From positions 62,001 to 126,000 of the forward strand of contig SMOI01000044.1 of the NCBI GenBank assembly GCA_008000375.1: DNA of 64,000 nt. The letters are read 5' to 3'. Below are positions 54,779-64,000 of this stretch, piece by piece. Numbering within the stretch: the first letter of the stretch is position 1; every line of letters begins with the position of its first letter. This DNA is from Poteriospumella lacustris. Its lineage: Eukaryota > Sar > Chrysophyceae > Chromulinales > Dinobryaceae. The position numbers were made by a program, and so were the translations under genes. The notes beneath the pieces are model-generated. The model did not search any database. It saw only the letters and a list, made by a program, of their open reading frames with translations, and was not told the DNA's origin.

Positions 54779-55434
54779 TCCACTCAGCGTCTACCGCCAC
54801 CCCCCACATAGCTATCCTTTCGTCTCTCCTTTTGTTTTTCAACCGCCTGGTCTCCGCCCCTGGTCCAGGCGTGGCCCAGCACTTCTCTTCGCGTGTCGCC
54901 CTTCGTCACGACACGCCACATTCACGCTACCCCCCCCTCCATCGTTTTTGCTCGAGACTATGCGTTCGACATGGATTGGAAGGCCTTTTTAACTGATAGT
55001 GATGTCACCAATCCCGCCTCTTAGACCCTATTGCTTGTAGTATAGTATTGTTCAACTGCCACAGGACAGGCCACAGGCCACAGGCCACAGGGACCACTTA
55101 CCGGGCAGGTGCCAGACGCTGGGTAGATCTGGTCAGTCAAAAACGACCGTAAGCACACCCCACACACCGCAGTCGCAATATGCCGTTGGCATTCCGCCAG
55201 TTGTTTGCACTGATCGGGATCGTTGTAGGTATGTAGAATGACAAATGGCAACGTGAAAAGAGTGTCTTGGCTTCACGATTGTCTGGCAGTTTGGGTCTTC
55301 TGGGTGGAAGAACAGAACGTTACACCGCCGTGAGAGCATTTCCTTTTCTTGTCCCAAGGGGATCCGAAGAATCAGCGAACCAGAAACAAAGGCAACAATC
55401 TTGCAAGGACAGAAACAAAGTAGAACCATCGGAG
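54779..55434. other. Intergenic with CCACAGG repeats and a diverged duplicated segment
   Basis: Holds the 3' UTR of the FYVE gene, short CCACAGG-type repeats at about 55059-55091, and one copy of a diverged repeat shared with 57571-57690. The ORF frame of the next gene is open back to 55267 but lacks an ATG before 55435. Confidence 0.5.
55109..55258. repeat. Diverged direct repeat, copy A
   Basis: Shares long blocks with 57571-57686, for example CTGGGTAGATCTGGTCA, GGCATTCCGCCAGT and TTTGCACTGATCG, with small indels. Each copy lies upstream of a plus-strand gene. Could be a decayed mobile element or a duplicated exon. Confidence 0.65.
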
Positions 55435-56525
55435 ATGACTACAGCGGAGAACAGAGCTCGTCTCGTGGACAGAATTCTTCAACATGGTAAACGAGAGGAT
55501 ACTGTCGACGAGGATAATGCAACTGCCGTTATTTCTGGTCGTGACGGCGAAAGAAGTGATGAAAATATATGGGAAGTGGTTCGCCGTTGTGAAGACTGTA
55601 TGTGTGATTTCGGATTCGGAGTTGACGAATATTTTGGCCCAGCTAGTATTTTCTTCTCGATCGAAGACGTTGCGTTGAGAATCATGCTGAGTCCATCAAA
55701 AATCCAAGTATGGTATCTGACGCGGCAAGGAACTGCCCCTCCCGAAAACATCAATTTTCTCCGTGGTAGGATTGTTACTGAACTTTTTCGATTGCTTGGT
55801 CAAGTGATTGATGATGTTCCGGAAGACGACGGTGGAGAAGAAGAGAATCCTCCCGTCATCAACGATTCCTCGTCCCTATGGATCGACGACCTGTTTGATG
55901 CGATCAGAAACATGGGATTCAAAGATTTGTGCCACCGGAAATTGTTGCTGGGTCTGCACACTGTCCATTTCGACCTGAAGCGTATCTTGTACGATACTCG
56001 AGGCGCAATTGAGTGGCGGGACTTGAAGTCGATCTTCCGTTGCTTCGACCATGAGCTACGTTTTGGGCACTGTAAACTGGGCCCCATATACAATGTGAAA
56101 GTCATCATGGTCAAAGAGGCGGGTAGCTCCCATTATCTTGTTCATAAGGTCAAAGACGTGGACCTGTCGAACCCGGTTAAGATTCGATGTCATTATCAAG
56201 CCCGAATACCAGACTTACGAACGACCTCCCAAAAACTTTCGAGATGCGGTGCCAGTGTATGACAGAAGGGAATTCTGGTTCGCCGGAGAAGATTCTTGGT
56301 CTACGTGCCTTTTCTCTGATCACAGTGACAGCCAGTGCAAGTGGTATTAAGGTCATTTCGGCATCGGCGGAATTTTCTGATGGTGAGAGTGAGTTTGCTT
56401 GAGAATCTTGCCCTGTTTTGCGCTATTTGACAACCTTTCGTTCAGTTGGGCCGTCGCTTGGGAAGAGGATTGTGGGAATTTCTGCAACTATCTCATTCTC
56501 CATCTCAGTACACAACTGTGGATGA
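55435..56525 (+). CDS. Unrecognised protein gene, probably three exons
   Basis: Main exon from ATG 55435; if unspliced it ends at 56262 (275 residues). Downstream coding character shifts to another frame from about 56213 (strand-like GLRAFSLITVTASASGIKV), then an intron 56389-56445 (GTGAGT...TTCAG) leads to a last exon ending with TGA at 56525. Joining the first two parts needs an intron near 56166-56212 or 56176-56255; I cannot choose between them. The protein is acidic in the middle (EDDGGEEEN) and otherwise mixed alpha/beta. It has no signal peptide, membrane segment or catalytic motif that I recognise. GC is moderate, like other short genes here. Confidence 0.45.
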
Positions 56526-56946
56526 GTTTGGAAAATCTTCCCACAGCCATTGTCTTTCTCGTGTGCTGCTGTTACCATGTGTCCAAGTTAATGGATTCGA
56601 TTCGAAATACAACCAAAGTTCGATCACGTTTGGACCGCCTAACGCCTAACCTCGCCCCGGAACAATTGATCTGCCGACGAATGATCCATGTGCCGACTGC
56701 GTCATCTCTCAACGAAAGTGCCATCGACGAAGACGGTCTACCACTTGGGGTTTATACATGTTTCATAAACGATACACCCGTACATCGCACCGCCATCACA
56801 AAAATCAAAAATTGACCGCAGACTTCGACAGGGAATACTTGTTCACAGAAAAAAGTCCTTTGGTCCATGATGAAAGAGTACAATATTTACAATTTTAGAA
56901 ACTAACAAGGTCGTGTTTTTGCCGATTAGGCAGAGGTATTCCTGAA
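56526..56946. other. Unassigned region with an open plus-strand frame
   Basis: A plus-strand frame stays open to 56815 (ending TAITKIKN) and looks mildly protein-like in its second half. It could be an alternative last exon of the preceding gene. The rest is AT-rich and non-coding. Confidence 0.3.
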
Positions 56947-57414
56947 TCAATCTACCGGGATCACTCTTCGGCAGTGACTCTGGCGTGGCTTCCGTGGAAC
57001 ATGAAGATATACGGCGACTGCCGCCGCTCCTGCGCCCAATATGAAGGCGGAAATTTTGTACGCTAATACGTTCAGGAACTCATTCATCGTACTTTTGAAT
57101 TCTTGTTGAGAAGCTTCATGTCTCGCAGAGATTTCTTTCATGGCAGCTTCGAATCTCGCAGAGTTCGCTTCTGATCTCAATTCGGCTTCCTTCCGGGCAG
57201 CTTCATATCTCGCAGAGATTTCTTTCATGGCAGCTTCGAATCTCGCAGAGTTCGCTTCTGATCTCAATTCGGCTTCCTTCTGGAACAGCACCAATTCGGC
57301 TTTCATCTCCTTTTGAGAAGCCTCCAGATCGGTTTTCAGCTCCTTTTGAGAAGCCGCTAGTCTACTCTCTAGACTGGTCAAGTGAGTCTCGAAGCTCACG
57401 TGATGAGAAGACAA
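56947..57414 (-). CDS. Coiled-coil protein with C-terminal membrane anchor (CCDC90/MCUR1-like in layout)
   Basis: About 155 residues. A long Glu/Lys/Ala-rich coiled coil (about residues 10-115) is followed by one hydrophobic segment (AYKISAFILGAGAAAVAVYL) and a short basic tail. This layout resembles DUF1640/CCDC90-MCUR1 mitochondrial proteins, but I see no decisive motif. The frame opens at a TTG; the first ATG is codon 37, so a 5' exon is probably missing. A candidate N-terminal exon with a presequence-like MSLAVTATPNRTMSRCCS lies at 57787 and downwards on the same strand. The coil contains an 87-bp tandem duplication. Confidence 0.55.
   Translation of the reverse strand: MSSHHVSFETHLTSLESRLAASQKELKTDLEASQKEMKAELVLFQKEAELRSEANSARFEAAMKEISARYEAARKEAELRSEANSARFEAAMKEISARHEASQQEFKSTMNEFLNVLAYKISAFILGAGAAAVAVYLHVPRKPRQSHCRRVIPVD
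57121..57294. repeat. 87-bp tandem duplication inside the coiled-coil gene
   Basis: Copies 57121-57207 and 57208-57294; the first 73 bases are identical by eye. The unit length is a multiple of three, so the frame is kept and a 29-residue block (with RSEANSARFEAAMKEISAR) is repeated. Confidence 0.9.
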
Positions 57415-57570
57415 TGTCCTACTGCCAGTTGACTTGATTTTTCGAAAAGGGCACCAAACATGGTTGAAAAGTGATACAACTCGCGAGCCAAACCAAAAGT
57501 CAAATTGAATTGTGATTTCCAGCCGATTTCATCCTTTTGGCTGTCGTGTCCCGTGCTGCCCGAAAGCTCA

Positions 57571-57686
57571 GGTTCCAGACACTGGGTAGATCTGGTCAAT
57601 CAAGAACGACCCCATTGCCATTGCCCTGGGCATTCCGCCAGTCGTTTGCACTGATCGTTGTGTAGAATGACAAATGACAACGACCC
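57571..57686. repeat. Diverged direct repeat, copy B
   Basis: Counterpart of 55109-55258, with a deletion of about 30 bases and several small indels relative to copy A. It overlaps the region that may hold a 5' exon of the minus-strand coiled-coil gene. Confidence 0.65.
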
Positions 57687-57861
57687 AAGAGTGTCTTCAA
57701 CAGATCGAAGATTCTTGAGTCAAGTGAGCGACGTGAACAGCATCGCGACATTGTTCGGTTGGGAGTTGCGGTGACGGCCAGCGACAAGGTTGGATTGTTG
57801 ACGGAGATAGTGTAAACCCTGCTGTACCGTGAGAGACAACGTTCTCAATTGGCCGAACATC

Positions 57862-58287
57862 ATGCAAGAAAGTGGTTATTTTGATGTCACCACAGAGGCT
57901 GAAGAGGCCGAGTTGGTGGGTTCCGATGCGAACAGTTCGCCAACGTGGACACCGTCGAAAATCGCCCTTTCCATTACCCTGTTCCTCGTGGCGGGGCTGT
58001 TCGAAATCGGCGGAGGATATCTTGTTTGGATTGGGATACGAAATAAAGTTTTACCAAGGGTTACCATAACGTTGGGGGCTTTGGTGCTGATCGCCTATGG
58101 AGTCATTCCGACGCTGCAACCTCTGGACTCATTCGGACGCACGTTTGCTGTCTATGGAGGCTTCTTTATAGTTTTGAGTTACGTCTGGGCTGCCATATTT
58201 GATGGGTTTAAGCCAGACGCGGGGGATTACATTGGCAGTGCCTTGGCCATTGTGGGTGTGTGTATCGCGTGGTTTTGGCCTCGGTGA
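57862..58287 (+). CDS. UPF0060 (YnfA-like) small multidrug-resistance-type membrane protein
   Basis: 141 residues from the ATG at 57862; the open frame begins with GTG at 57829. A hydrophilic N-terminus of about 30 residues is followed by four membrane segments: ALSITLFLVAGLFEIGGGYL, TITLGALVLIAYGVI, FAVYGGFFIVLSYVWAAIF and IGSALAIVGVCIAWF. Family hallmarks are FEIGGGYLVWIGIR, the GRTFAVYGG motif and DGFKPDAGDYIGSALA. Bacterial YnfA is a four-helix relative of SMR/DMT exporters and works as a dimer. The family is mainly bacterial, so a eukaryotic copy with an added N-terminal extension suggests horizontal or endosymbiotic transfer. Transported substrate unknown. Confidence 0.85.
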   Translation: MQESGYFDVTTEAEEAELVGSDANSSPTWTPSKIALSITLFLVAGLFEIGGGYLVWIGIRNKVLPRVTITLGALVLIAYGVIPTLQPLDSFGRTFAVYGGFFIVLSYVWAAIFDGFKPDAGDYIGSALAIVGVCIAWFWPR

Positions 58288-58509
58288 CACTCTCTGCGAG
58301 ATGTCGGCGAGAGATCATTCAGCTCGTGGCGCTGCCAACGCTGATGTCAAGAAATGACACGAAGAAACCCTTGAACTCTTTCTGTATGTAGCCTCAACAC
58401 CTCCTTGGTCGGGAGGCTGAGGTGAACATCGAACTGTATTCTTAGTATTTACAACAATTGTGAGGAGAGGCCAACAGCCACCTCGCAATATCAGGCCCAC
58501 GTAGTTCAG
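58288..58509. other. Short convergent intergenic region
   Basis: Between the UPF0060 gene (+) and DCTN5 (-). No feature is recognised. Confidence 0.5.
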
Positions 58510-59058
58510 CTATATCTTTACCGTCTTTAGCGATTTATACCGGTCATCAGCACATATAGGGACGGTAGTTGACGTGCTTTCAGGCTGTTCGCCTCTTATG
58601 CGGGCGGGATTGCCAGATACGATCGCAAACGGCGGAAGCACCATATCCGCGGCGACAACACTGCCATCTTCGATTTTAACGTAATCCTTCAATATACATC
58701 GAGGCCCAATGGTCACATTGCTGCCGATGATGCAGCCCGCACCAATTCGGGCTGCTTGAATGTGGCTGCCTTCGCCGATGTACGTGTTCGCACCAATTGT
58801 CATCTTGATGTTCGTGACAGGCTCTTTGATCGTCTGACAGGGTTGCAGACGGACATTCTTTTCCACAAAACAATAACGATTCATTTGAATGGGAGCCACA
58901 TCCGAAGCGATAGCGCATCCCTCATCGACGAAGCACTTTCCGGACGGAATTTCTAGATTTCGAGGGTCTCCGATCGAGGCTTTGCGAGAAATGATGTTTC
59001 CCGTGCTGGTGATGATGAACTCATCAGACTTAACGATTCGATCTGGGCAATAATCCAT
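58510..59058 (-). CDS. DCTN5: Dynactin subunit 5 (p25)
   Basis: 182 residues from the ATG at 59058, equal to the family's usual 182. The chosen start MDYCPDRIVKSDEFIITSTGN aligns with the typical DCTN5 N-terminus; an upstream in-frame ATG at 59145 would add 29 unrelated residues. The body is a left-handed beta-helix of hexapeptide repeats (IGANTYIGEGSHIQAARIG, IIGSNVTIGPRCILKD), followed by VLPPFAIVSGNPARIRGEQPE. With p27, Arp11 and p62 it forms the pointed-end complex of dynactin, the cytoplasmic dynein activator involved in cargo selection. Confidence 0.93.
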   Translation of the reverse strand: MDYCPDRIVKSDEFIITSTGNIISRKASIGDPRNLEIPSGKCFVDEGCAIASDVAPIQMNRYCFVEKNVRLQPCQTIKEPVTNIKMTIGANTYIGEGSHIQAARIGAGCIIGSNVTIGPRCILKDYVKIEDGSVVAADMVLPPFAIVSGNPARIRGEQPESTSTTVPICADDRYKSLKTVKI

Positions 59059-59132
59059 TTCTTCGGCAAGAAATCGTTGCAATGATGCGGCAATCAGTGG
59101 TCGAACTGTGAGTGTTGGAAGCGGAATTGTTG

Positions 59133-59396
59133 ATGGGCAGCACAAACAAATGCTGCTTGTTCGAAGTGATTTCTCTCGATGATAGCGACCACACTTGCGT
59201 GTTGACCCTGAGATTCTATAGTGGTCTGAATGATGGAATAACTAGAGTCGAGTTGATTGAGATTGGTGATTTGAGTTCCGCACCTGTGACACGACGACGG
59301 CGACGACGGCGACCCCCACCGGCTACCGGTGCACGCGGTGCCAGCTTTACGGCTTCTACCTTCGACATAGCCAGTGATCATATCCAACACAAGTAA
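59133..59396 (+). other. Possible small protein gene divergent from DCTN5
   Basis: An 87-codon ORF (MGSTNKCCLFEVISLDD..., an Arg8 run, then a Ser/Thr-rich tail). Its first half looks protein-like. A GTGAGT donor at 59108 and an acceptor at 59140 would give an alternative start at 59082, but that 33-bp intron is shorter than any other here. No homology is recognised. Confidence 0.25.
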
Positions 59397-59683
59397 ATGG
59401 ATGTCCAGATATGCATTAGTTAAGTGTTTGGGAAGGTCCCAGATAAAGGAAAAAAGTTAATCCGCACAGCAGCACATGAGTCAGTCGCGAGGTGAAAAAT
59501 GGACAACACAATACGATGTATGTAGGCAGCAAACAAAACACCAGATTTCGCTCACGTTGTTCAAAGAAATACAAAAGAGGGAGGTCACAAGATTTAGGGA
59601 TGAACAATGTCGATGAAGCGTCTTTTAAGTTTCTTTCTCTCTCTAAAAAGGAATTGCGGTGGGACACGTTCCAGCGGAACGGT
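59397..59683. other. Intergenic, no feature recognised
   Basis: AT-rich sequence, probably the 3' UTR of the minus-strand tandem thioredoxin-fold gene. Confidence 0.5.
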
Positions 59684-60729
59684 CTATTGGGTGTAGGTGG
59701 TCAATAGATACCGGACGATTTCAGCGCTTTCAAACATCTCCACACCCGTGTTTGGGTCCTCAAGGTAAGGCACTTGGAAGCGTCCTGTCTTTTCGTACAA
59801 CTTATCCCGGTTAGCTGAGCCACGAGCGCAGTGAATCATGACGTGCTGAAGCCCCAAGGAGCTGAGCATTTCACGCACTGTCCGTACGAACGGACACCCT
59901 TCGAAGCCCCAAAGGGTAACCGGCTTCATCGAGTGAATATCCTTTCGCACGTTCTGCAACAGACGCGATCTAAACAACAAAATAGATCGCATTAGGTGGG
60001 ATAGGGGCGAATCAGTAGAACAAGTCCGTCAACGTACCCGGCGTTGCCTCTGATGGCGGATGAAATCGCCGCGGTATCCACCGCGAGTCTTCCCTTCAGT
60101 GTCCAAGGAATGTACTCCTCACCGGGACCGTACGTGTTGAACAAATACTTGATGATATCATCCGACTCGAACATTCCGATGTTGGCGTTGGGGTCGACCA
60201 AGTACGGGACGGTGCGCTTCCCACGAGTGCCCCTGGTCATGTAATCCGACCATCCTTGACGAGCTCCCGGGCATGGTCGGTACTCCACCGTCAAATCGAG
60301 CATACTCATTGCCTCTCTAACCTTTTTGCAAAACGGAGAGGCTTCAAACTCGTATAGAATCAGAGGCTTTGCAGGCCTCGCACAGTAAGGCAGCAATGTC
60401 GAGGTATCACGCAAGATATTGAGGGTACCAGGCCAAGAACCTTTCTGCTTAGGGGGCGTAATGGGTGTCCAACCCACGACGAATGCTCCTGATCCAAAGC
60501 GGGACAGCGTCGCTGCTGCCCCTTTCAAAAAATTGCCGTAGTTCCAGTCAGTCACCACGAAGGGCTTTGGTTCGGGTGAAACAAAACCGATGGGCGGCTC
60601 GAGTTTCTTGCCCAAAGCAAGAGAAAACTTGGAAGATGGCTTAATATTTGATGATCTCAAGCCGGATACCGCGACGCAAATGAATGCTGCCAGTACCAAT
60701 AACATAACACGTACTCCATACGACGCCAT
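59684..60729 (-). CDS. Tandem GST-N/thioredoxin-fold protein, probably plastid
   Basis: Two exons on the minus strand, 60729-60038 and 59969-59684 (68-bp intron); 325 residues. Each half carries one GST_N-like thioredoxin fold: LYEFEASPFCKKVREAM with VPYLVDPNANIGMFES, and LWGFEGCPFVRTVREML with VPYLEDPNTGVEMFES. The first has Cys in SPFC; the second has CPFV, so each keeps only one Cys. The domain pair resembles plant chloroplast thioredoxin-family proteins with two GST_N domains. The N-terminus has a signal-peptide-like core (LLVLAAFICVAVSG) followed by Ser/Lys-rich sequence, as for a secondary plastid. The intron lies between the two domains. Function probably redox- or glutathione-related; not established. 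Confidence 0.85.
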
Positions 60730-61204
60730 TTCTTTCGGTCCACTTTCAAAATCGCTGCAGAACTACGTGTCGAATACCGCTCAGCTCCAATGATAACAAT
60801 GCAGCGCTTATTCGCAATGGACAATACCTTCGCAAATTCTCACAATCAATGTGTATTGTTGAGTAAGATCCGATTGGCATGAGGCTGACGTTTGCATAGA
60901 GAGCAGCGATGTTGCAGTCGCAGCGAGAGCGGCAGCAGAGAGCGAGAGAGCAGTTGGAGAGAGCGCCGGTGCCGTTTCCGTTGAGACACGACCTCCTCCC
61001 GCGCAGGCTCAGGCATGGCGCGTGTGTCTGTCTGTTTGTCTCACGCGTCGCAGTTTTTCGAAACGCCCACGCGCTGTAACGGTCCCGCGCGACTCTGACG
61101 GACCGAGACGATCGATTTCGAACATCCGAACTTCGATGGACCCGTTTGTCACATCGAATCATTTCATCCAGGGTGTATCATTGAGTTCTGGATAGCAAAT
61201 AGGA
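60730..61204. other. Divergent intergenic region
   Basis: Contains GA-rich sequence (about 60925-60965) and presumably both promoters. The 138-codon minus ORF here is Arg/Ser/Cys-rich and not convincing. Confidence 0.5.
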
Positions 61205-63247
61205 ATGAGCTTGGAGGCTCAATATCAAAGAGAAGTAAATCGTGCACTGGATGCGGATCGCAACACACGAAAGAAAGGTCTGCAAAAGCTTCTCGAATCA
61301 CTGCCATGGGATAAGAAGAGCACCAAAGCCGAACTGATCAAGTTTGTGGAAGATCATCTATTAAAACTGTGTATTGCTGGGATTTCGGATCAAGTGGAAA
61401 AGTGCCGCGAGTACAGTCTGAAGATCCTGAAGTCGTATTTCGGGCTTCTGTCGAAGAAGAGTCCCGTCGCCCCCGATGTTCTACAGTCCCTCTTGCAAGC
61501 ATTGTATGCAAGAGTGAACGACAATCCTTTTCCTGAGACTGCAGAGGAGCTGCGTCTCCTCGTGTTGGAGCTGCTGGTCATCGTCTTCCACCGAATCAAA
61601 CCGCTGCTGAAGGACTCGGCACCGCAAGGCGACGATGCTCAAGAGCCCGCATCGCTGTTCCCATTGTATCGAGAAGATCTGGAACGCCTCGTGGTTGCAA
61701 TAGCGAAGGCTCTTGGGGATAACTTCCCCGCGGTGAAGCGTGCTGCCGCCGAACTGGTGGTGCTGATGTGCGCGTCGAAGGCGATGCGGATCATCCTGCG
61801 GTCGCACTCGAAGACTCTGGTCCGCGCCCTCATCGCCAACATCAACCATCAGCATTCCAAGACGAGGTCGGTCTCGCTGCAAGCGATTGTGTCGCTGCTG
61901 CTGGTGCTGCAAAGCCAAGACTCGTTCGTGTCGCTGTGGAAGGAGTCCGTCTACCCCGCGCTGCAGCGCTTGCTCAGCGATCGGACCCCTTCCGTTCGCA
62001 AAGACATGGCAGATGAACTCGCCAGACTTCTCCTGGCCCGCATAGCATCGGCGGAGAAGAACGGACAGCGCCTGATCGCCGAGGACGTGCAGATCGTGTT
62101 GCTGCTGCTGCTCCTGTGCGGCGACGACGTCGAGGAGATCGGCGTCTCCGCGCGCCGCTTGGTCATCGACACGGTGCGAACGTGGAAGAACGTCTCCCTC
62201 CCCGAGACGGCGATGGACGTGGACGAAAGCATCGAGAACGGCGAGCTGGCGCTGCGCGAACACGAGGCGCAGACGGGCGGCATGAAGATCGACGTGGTGG
62301 ACAGCAGCGCACACCTGCGCGGCTTCCTGGGCCTGTTGCAGACGAGTCAAGGCGAACAGCTGCTGCAAATGCTGCTGCAGCACACGGCGGAGCAGTGGAC
62401 GGTGGAGGGAAAGGGCCAGAGTCTGCGTGGCCTGAGCTCGCTCTTCTCCGTCGTGCTCGACCTGCTGCACGGCGCCGGCTCCGCCCCCGCCTCCGCAGCG
62501 ACAGCAACAGCGGCCGTGTCGTCCGGCATGGACGTTGTCGCCGAAGACACCAACGATCCCGCTGCAGCATCTGCGACGATGGGCGGTGCCGAGGAAGTGA
62601 CTCGCGACACTGTCGCGGCGATCGCGGCGCTGTTGGAGTCGCAGCTGCCGAGCCTCGTCGCGCACCTGCTGCCGCTGATGCGCCACGAGGAAGACGCCAT
62701 CCGCCACGCCGCAGAAGCCACGGCACAGTCCATTGGCAAGCTGTTCCCCATCGCCGCCGCGCCGCAGACGACGCTGGGCAGCTCGATGCACGTCTGGCTG
62801 GACCTGCTGCTGCCGCGAGTGCGCGGCGAGCTGTCGGGCACCGACACGTCGTCGTACCGATCGATGGCGATCCGCCTCGCCACGCAGCTGTACCGCGGAT
62901 CGATCGCTTCCAGCGACTTCTCGGACGACGCCGTGGTGCAAACCTGGCGACGCTACGTCGCGGACATGGTCGCCTCGTTGGCGCGACAGCGGCTGCTGTG
63001 GAGCCAGTTCCACGCGGACCTCGCGGTGAAGGAGGCCATCCTGCTCTACCTCCGCACCATCTTCGCCACCCACCAGACGCCTCTCCCCGGCGAGAAGAGC
63101 TTCGTGCAGATGGTGCGCGTCGTGCCGAAGAGTGTGCAGCGCGACGTGGCGCAGATCTACCTGTACATGATGTCGGCCGCGGCCGTGACGAGCCTCGCCG
63201 CGCAGTACCAAACGGGCGCCCTGGGCACCGCCGCGACGGCCAACGTC

Positions 63248-63280
<33 letters not shown>

Positions 63281-64000
63281 AGTGGCGACATCGAGCGCAT
63301 TGCCCGCGGAGACTTCTTGCGCTTCGTGCACAGCTACCAGATGGAGCAAGACGCCACCGCGACGTCGTCCTCCGCCGCGAAGGCGTCGGCTGCGGCGACC
63401 GACGCAGGTGCAGCGGCGGCGGCGGCGAAGCGCGACGAGTCTGAAGATCTGGCGGCGATCGGCCGCGTCCTGCAGCCGCACTTCCTGTCGCTCTTCGTGC
63501 GCATCGTGTCGCCTCACCTCGTCGCTAGTCCCAAAGGCCCCGTTCCGTCGCTGCCGGTGGCGACGCCGTCCACCAGAGACGAGGGCTCGGACCACGACGA
63601 GGCGTGGGCCGCCGTGCTGCAGTCCGGCGCGTACGCCATCCGGTGGGAGACGATGTCCGTCGACCTGCTGTGTCTGCAGACGCTGTGTCAGTTCTGCCTG
63701 TTGGAGACGTGGCGGCAGTGGGCCATCGTGCTGCCCTTCGTGGCGCAGCTGGCCGACCCGAGCCACGGCGTCATCGCGCCGGGGTCGATGAAGGACACGA
63801 TGATCTCGTACGCGTCGCAGCGCGGCGAGGACACTGCGCTGACGCAAGAGACGCTGATCTCCTACGACCAGCGCATGCACGTGCTCATTCTCCTCGAGCA
63901 GCTCATTCGCGTGGGCACGACGTCGGGCCACTTCTGGGAGGCCGGCGCGTTCATTTCGCAGAGCACCGCCGTGCTGATGACGCGCATCTTCCTCCCAAAC
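61205..64000 (+). CDS. DNAAF5: HEAT-repeat protein, probable DNAAF5 (HEATR2), 3' truncated by window edge
   Basis: 932 codons are open to the window edge with no stop. It starts MSLEAQYQREVNRALDADRNTRKKGLQ, then amphipathic helix pairs typical of HEAT repeats (ISDQVEKCREYSLKILKSY, FPAVKRAAAELVVLM, TPSVRKDMADELARLL). The DRNTRKKGLQKL start and repeat spacing fit DNAAF5, a cytoplasmic factor for dynein arm assembly, but HEAT proteins are hard to separate by eye and this one is already longer than human DNAAF5 (855). A Gly run and Ala-rich insert lie near residues 680-735. GC rises from about 45% to about 72%. Confidence 0.65.

Noticed and set aside
58510-59145. Longer DCTN5 start at 59145
   Set aside because: The extra 29 residues do not resemble the family; the start at 59058 gives exactly the usual 182 residues.

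Overview
The window is nuclear DNA of a eukaryotic microbe. Genes are spliced with short GT-AG introns (about 58-104 bp), genes alternate strands, and the proteins are eukaryotic (NUP107, ARFRP1, a VPS13-family lipid-transfer protein, dynactin p25, LC8). DNAAF1 and a probable DNAAF5 are cytoplasmic assembly factors for axonemal dynein, so the cell very likely makes motile flagella. A Der/EngA GTPase and a tandem thioredoxin-fold protein look plastid-targeted. Both begin with a signal-peptide-like segment followed by a basic or Ser/Lys-rich stretch, as expected for a secondary plastid. A flagellated alga with a complex plastid, such as a stramenopile, fits best. This is inference; no rRNA or organellar marker is present.

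Layout. 1-7.7 kb: the 3' part of a Gly-rich protein gene, convergent with a fucokinase/GDP-fucose pyrophosphorylase. 7.9-13.5 kb: a complete minus-strand Ty1/copia retrotransposon with identical 399-bp LTRs and a 5-bp target duplication. 13.7-18.1 kb: small, moderate-GC genes (Ttd14-like P-loop protein, CS-domain co-chaperone, bacterial-type RNase HII, class 3 lipase-like hydrolase). 18.4-33.6 kb: a giant VPS13-like gene, almost all in one exon. 34.2-39.8 kb: a four-exon LC8 gene, plastid-type Der and DNAAF1. 40.2-50.0 kb: NUP107, ARFRP1, a WW/B-box protein and a PepN-type aminopeptidase. 50.6-54.8 kb: a FYVE-ankyrin protein. 55-64 kb: an unrecognised spliced gene, a repeat-bearing coiled-coil membrane protein, a UPF0060 (YnfA-like) membrane protein, DCTN5, the tandem thioredoxin-fold protein and the truncated HEAT-repeat gene.

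The most interesting signal is in the retrotransposon. Where a tRNA primer-binding site should lie, directly abutting the 5' LTR, there is a 14-nt sequence that is the exact reverse complement of a stretch inside the LTR. That stretch follows an initiator-like motif. This is the arrangement used for Tf1-type self-priming, here in a copia-type element.

A second pattern is a strong rise of GC from the 5' to the 3' end within long genes on both strands (about 45% to above 70% in sampled lines). It also explains the many long spurious antisense ORFs.
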